In this document: piece by piece, positions 60,065-64,000 of the stretch
Layout of the letters: every line of letters begins with the position of its first letter
How positions within the stretch are numbered: the stretch's first letter is position 1
NCBI RefSeq assembly: GCF_014270035.1
Contig: NZ_JACNEP010000003.1
Location: 124,001 to 188,000, forward strand
Direction: 5' to 3'
DNA length: 64,000 nt
Source: Neptunicella marina
Lineage (GTDB): Bacteria > Pseudomonadota > Gammaproteobacteria > Enterobacterales > Alteromonadaceae
Position numbers and translations under genes: made by a program
The notes under the pieces: generated by a model
The model's database searches: none
Seen by the model: the letters and a program-made list of their open reading frames with translations, nothing else
Told to the model about the DNA's origin: nothing

Positions 60065-61285
60065 TTATACTACATTGCCCATTTCAAAAATTGGCAGGTA
60101 CATTGCCACAATCAGACCACCAATAACAACACCTAAAACAGCCATTATTAAAGGTTCCAGTAATGCGGTTAGTCCGTCCACCATATCATCGACTTCTCTT
60201 TCATAAATGGTGGCAATTTTACTCAGCATATCTTCGACTGCGCCAGACTCCTCACCGATGGCGATCATTTGCACTACCATATCCGGAAATACTGCGGTGG
60301 CGCGCATCGCCGTATTCATCTGGGTTCCACCGGCCACTTCTTTTCTGATAAACAAAATCGCATCGCGGAATACCGCATTACCTGATGCGCCAGCGGCAGA
60401 CTGCAATGCACTAATAAGCGGAACCCCCGCCGCAAATGTGGTGGCCAGAGTGCGGGTAAAACGTGCAATAGCGGCTTTTTTTAATATTTCACCAATGATG
60501 GGCATTTTAAGCAGTTTTGCATCCAGACTATCACGCAGCTTTTTAGAGCTTTTATACTGACGAAGGAATAAAAATCCAGCAGCCCCAATCCCCGCAGCTA
60601 TAAAAACACCATAATCCTGCAAAAAGCGTGACATACCGATGACCATTTGGGTGAAGACCGGCAATTCAGCCCCAAAACTGGAAAATATTTCCTCGAACTG
60701 TGGGACCACAAATAACAGCAATATGGTGGTAACAATAAATGCTACAACCAGTACGGCTATCGGATAAAACATGGCTTTTTTAATTTTGGATTTGAGTGCT
60801 TCAGATTTTTCTTTGTAAGTAGCGATACGATCGTAAATGGTTTCCAGGGCTCCCGATTGCTCACCTGTTTCAACCAAATCACAGTATAAATCGTCAAAAT
60901 ATAACGGGTGTTTACGTAATGCAGATGAAAGCGGATTACCTGACTTCACTTCACCGGCGATTTCTCCCAGCATTTTGCGCATTGAGGCTTTTGAGTGCCC
61001 CTGTGCAATCATATCAATGGTTTGGATAAGAGAGACACCTGCGGCGAGCATAGTGGCAATTTGGCGGCTAATCATACAGATGTCGGCCGCATTAATTTTT
61101 TCTGCACCCCGCCCAAATAAAGGTTTGCTGAATTTTTTTACTTTAGTAGCAGAAATGCCCTGGCGCCGAAGCAGATTTTTTGCTTCGCTGATATTGGTGG
61201 CGGAAATCTCACCCTTGATAGACTGACCATTGCGGTTAACCCCATCCCAGGCAAAAACAATTAGTGATTTGCTCGATGTGGCCAT
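60065..61285 (-). CDS. pilC: Type IV pilus platform protein PilC
   Basis: Inner-membrane GspF/PilC-type protein of 406 residues: two cytosolic T2SSF domains (about 70-190 and 275-395) and three membrane helices (near 170-190, 220-242, 378-398). Opening FAWDGVNRNGQSIKGEISATNISEAKNLLRRQG and the ending LLEPLIMAVLGVVIGGLIVAMYLPIFEMGNVV are characteristic. It follows pilA directly; the pilB gene normally between them is absent. Confidence 0.96.
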   Translation of the reverse strand: MATSSKSLIVFAWDGVNRNGQSIKGEISATNISEAKNLLRRQGISATKVKKFSKPLFGRGAEKINAADICMISRQIATMLAAGVSLIQTIDMIAQGHSKASMRKMLGEIAGEVKSGNPLSSALRKHPLYFDDLYCDLVETGEQSGALETIYDRIATYKEKSEALKSKIKKAMFYPIAVLVVAFIVTTILLLFVVPQFEEIFSSFGAELPVFTQMVIGMSRFLQDYGVFIAAGIGAAGFLFLRQYKSSKKLRDSLDAKLLKMPIIGEILKKAAIARFTRTLATTFAAGVPLISALQSAAGASGNAVFRDAILFIRKEVAGGTQMNTAMRATAVFPDMVVQMIAIGEESGAVEDMLSKIATIYEREVDDMVDGLTALLEPLIMAVLGVVIGGLIVAMYLPIFEMGNVV

Positions 61286-61323
61286 GGATCACCTCAAATT
61301 AAACTATGACTTTTTTGAGATAA

Positions 61324-61349
61324 AAAAGCCCAGCGGAGACTGGGCTTTT
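61324..61349 (-). terminator. Rho-independent terminator of pilA
   Basis: On the minus strand AAAAGCCCAG, six-base loop, CTGGGCTTTTTTA: a 10-bp stem ending in a T-run, 23 bases after the pilA stop. It allows high pilA expression with little read-through into pilC. Confidence 0.85.
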
Positions 61350-61371
61350 AAATCAACATGCTAGCACTGGA

Positions 61372-61782
61372 TTAACAAAGTGTAGTGTCACTACAAGCTG
61401 CGTCCCAAGTTACTTTTCCACCTGCATAGGTTGGGGTCAGCGTGTATGTTTTTGATGCCAGGTCAGAACCTGTTTTACCTTCTGTGGTAATTTTACCATC
61501 AAGAGTGGTTAACCCTACTTCAGTGGTTGATACAGCAACATCTGCCGGAATTCCGTTGCTTCCGCCGTCACAGTCGGTTAAGCCATTGTTTACCTGAGCA
61601 CATACTTCAACTGCAGATTTAGCTGCAGCGGTGGCATTGGTGACTTCAGTAAATTTAGCCTTTTGTGTGTAGCCCTGATAAGCTGGCAACGCGATGGCGG
61701 CCAAAATACCGATAATAGCTACTACAATCATTAATTCGATTAGGGTAAAACCCTTGTTGTTGGTTAGTTGAGTCGTTTTCAT
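61372..61782 (-). CDS. pilA: Type IV major pilin PilA
   Basis: Type IVa pilin of 136 residues. Leader [11 protein letters not shown] is cleaved by PilD before [24 protein letters not shown], with Glu5 of the mature protein present. The C-terminal half has Cys in the [13 protein letters not shown] and [10 protein letters not shown] regions, the last pair being the usual D-loop disulfide. I start at ATG 61780-61782, GGAG 12 bases upstream; an upstream frame start lacks pilin character. Confidence 0.95.
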   Translation of the reverse strand: MKTTQLTNNKGFTLIELMIVVAIIGILAAIALPAYQGYTQKAKFTEVTNATAAAKSAVEVCAQVNNGLTDCDGGSNGIPADVAVSTTEVGLTTLDGKITTEGKTGSDLASKTYTLTPTYAGGKVTWDAACSDTTLC

Positions 61783-61809
61783 TTCTGTCTCTCCTGTTAC
61801 ACACTCTGG

Positions 61810-61824
61810 TGCAAACTGTTTGCA
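61810..61824. promoter_or_regulatory. Palindrome upstream of pilA
   Basis: TGCAAACTGTTTGCA is a perfect 15-base palindrome about 28-42 bases before the pilA start. It could be an operator or an mRNA hairpin. No sigma-54 -24/-12 pair with correct spacing was found nearby. Confidence 0.4.
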
Positions 61825-61938
61825 AAATATCTTGGTCTGGCGTTTCACAAAGAAGTTGTGTGGGCACATCTTGTTTGGACATTTTCAGTATAGATCTGAT
61901 TGCTTTAGCGACAAGTATGCAGAAAGATACTTAAGTGT

Positions 61939-61964
61939 AAAAACGCGCCAAACAGGCGCGTTTA
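61939..61964 (-). terminator. Rho-independent terminator after nadC
   Basis: AAACGCGCC, five-base loop, GGCGCGTTT with T-run on the minus strand, between nadC and pilA. Confidence 0.82.
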
Positions 61965-62013
61965 AGTCAGGAAAAATTAGTTAATACAAAGAGTTAAAAG
62001 GTGCTTGTTTGTT

Positions 62014-62862
<849 letters not shown>

Positions 62863-63381
62863 CTATCTCTGGTTTTGACTCAATATCAGTGAGCCATTTT
62901 GTTGTTTAAAATCAAGTTTCTTAAGAGCACTCATGCCGAGCAGTATTTGCTCTCCACCAATTGCCGGGTTTAAGTGGGCACTGACATCATGCAAGGTAAT
63001 GTCACCTAATTGCAGTGTATCAATCCTGGTACTATACACTTGGATCATACCGTTGGCCGTACTCACCTGACCTGGATAACCGGCTTGCAGCCCTAACTGC
63101 TGTTGCAAATGCGCGGGGATCGAAACCTGAGTCGCGCCGGTATCAAGTAAAAAAGTAACTGGCTGGCCGTTTATCTGACCACTGGCGACATAGTGACCAT
63201 GACGATTTTGCTGCAGTATGACCATTATCTGATTATTACTGGAAATGGATTGTGGCGATTGATTCGGGTTTTCCTGTTCACCAAGTAAATCATCAAACCA
63301 GATACTTAATAAAAACAGTGCTGCCAGCCAGGCGAATACAAACATCCATTTTCCATAGCGGGTACTGTTATCTGCGGTCAT
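62863..63381 (-). CDS. Retropepsin-like clan AA aspartic protease, membrane-anchored
   Basis: Protein of 172 residues. One N-terminal membrane helix (about residues 14-31), then a single-domain aspartic protease: FLLDTGATQVSIPAHL has the D-T/S-G active site, and EQILLGMSALKKLDF is the family's closing motif. Members belong to the TIGR02281 group and probably work as dimers in the periplasm; substrates unknown. The ATG at 63379-63381 has AAGG seven bases upstream; a TTG at 63411 is possible. It ends six bases before nadC and is divergent from ampE. Confidence 0.87.
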   Translation of the reverse strand: MTADNSTRYGKWMFVFAWLAALFLLSIWFDDLLGEQENPNQSPQSISSNNQIMVILQQNRHGHYVASGQINGQPVTFLLDTGATQVSIPAHLQQQLGLQAGYPGQVSTANGMIQVYSTRIDTLQLGDITLHDVSAHLNPAIGGEQILLGMSALKKLDFKQQNGSLILSQNQR

Positions 63382-63574
63382 TGCTTTACCTTGTTTCTTA
63401 GCATCGGACAATAATACCTAAAAACAGGCAGATTTGGCATATACAGGGATTGATCTGAGCTTTAATTGACTTGTTGCTGACCGCCACTTAGTCTGGATTA
63501 AGATAAAACAGCCTGTGTTATTATTCGGGTTATCCCGTATTATACTGGTTGAAGATAACGCATAGGATAAGCGA

Positions 63575-64000
63575 ATGAATTTGCTGTGTTTATTGTTGAT
63601 TTTGGCTCTGGAACGAGTGGTTGTAAAAGGTCGACTCTGGTGCATTGATTTTTATGTAAGCCGTTATGTGCATTTTGCCGATAGTCAATTCAACCTCAAA
63701 CAAGCCTTGCCTTTGTGGCAAATTATCGGCCTGGCAGCAGCGCCAGCCATTATTGTGCAGCTTTTGATGCTGCTGGTGCACAATCAATTGTTGCAAGGGA
63801 TTATCAGTGCAGCAGTGCTGATGGTATGTATTGGATGTCCCGATTTGCGTGCCTGTTATAAACATTATCTTCAGGCTGCCAACCGTGGCGATACTGAAGC
63901 GTGTGAAATCTGTGCCGAGCAATTAGGTCATGATCCTGAAAGGGCGATGAGCCTGGGGCAGACGCTGGTATGGATTAATTATCGTTTTTATGTGGCGGTT
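63575..64000 (+). CDS. ampE: AmpE-like inner-membrane protein, N-terminal part
   Basis: Runs off the right edge after 142 codons. Begins MNLLCLLLILALERVVVKG, matching the AmpE opening with LLLxxxxER. Three hydrophobic stretches are seen, plus the segment SLGQTLVWINYRFYVAV like the LLWINFRFY motif of E. coli AmpE. AmpE is linked to beta-lactamase signalling and peptidoglycan recycling, function not established. Its usual partner ampD is not upstream; the divergent protease gene is. TAGGAT at 63563-63568 is the RBS. Carries many Cys (CIGCPDLRAC, CEIC), unlike enterobacterial AmpE. Confidence 0.82.
   Translation, partial: MNLLCLLLILALERVVVKGRLWCIDFYVSRYVHFADSQFNLKQALPLWQIIGLAAAPAIIVQLLMLLVHNQLLQGIISAAVLMVCIGCPDLRACYKHYLQAANRGDTEACEICAEQLGHDPERAMSLGQTLVWINYRFYVAV

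Noticed and set aside
61783-61900. Sigma-54 promoter for pilA
   Set aside because: No GG and GC pair with ten-base spacing fits the -24/-12 pattern in the region read.

Overview
The window is chromosomal DNA of a gammaproteobacterium, most likely of the order Alteromonadales. Reasons: the murA-degS-degQ-zapG-zapE-rplM-rpsI-petABC-sspAB block, the lpoA-yraN-diaA-dolP/rsmI block, a complete dcw cluster running into lpxC, an M23 peptidase, secA and mutT, and the nadC-pilA-pilC-pilD-coaE-zapD-yacG block all have gammaproteobacterial gene order, and most proteins have the lengths usual for marine Alteromonadales. Genus is not claimed. I see no tRNA, no CRISPR array, no prophage and no transposase.

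Layout. 1-6.4 kb: end of mlaB, ibaG and murA (+), then degS, degQ and zapG (-), then zapE (+). 6.5-11.7 kb: rplM-rpsI with a structured leader, cytochrome bc1 (petABC), sspAB. 11.7-16.1 kb: dolP-diaA-yraN-lpoA (-) and divergent rsmI. 16.1-32.8 kb is the accessory part: a MarR-MATE pair with a large palindrome, DUF2254 and other membrane proteins, a DesK/DesR-like two-component system, an unrecognised 490-aa protein, an unusual-type phosphoserine aminotransferase, moeA, RNase P RNA, a PhzF-like protein, a frame-disrupted EamA transporter, an M20 peptidase, an isoaspartyl peptidase, a 56-aa membrane protein and a hemolysin-III-like protein. 33.1-55.3 kb: promoter and MraZ boxes, then mraZ-rsmH-ftsL-ftsI-murE-murF-mraY-murD-ftsW-murG-murC-ddlB-ftsQ-ftsA-ftsZ, lpxC, M23 peptidase, secA, mutT. 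55.3-57.4 kb: a divergent LysE exporter and MocR-type regulator. 57.4-64 kb: yacG, zapD, coaE, pilD, pilC, pilA, nadC and a retropepsin-like protease (-), then the start of ampE (+).

How it works together: about half of the window builds and divides the cell envelope (peptidoglycan precursors, septum, lipid A, LpoA, LytM-type factor, DegS/DegQ quality control, MlaB lipid transport), alongside respiration, translation and SecA export.

Most interesting signal: two intergenic elements (4397-4660 and, inverted, 28873-29209) share a common set of nested inverted repeats. Their stems have changed sequence while keeping base pairing, and their loop blocks are conserved. This looks like a mobile or dispersed element that folds as an RNA or as single-stranded DNA. 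I do not recognise a named family. Other points are a TTTAAAA slippery heptamer just where the EamA gene changes frame, loss of pilB from the pil locus, loss of ampD before ampE, and several clear operators.
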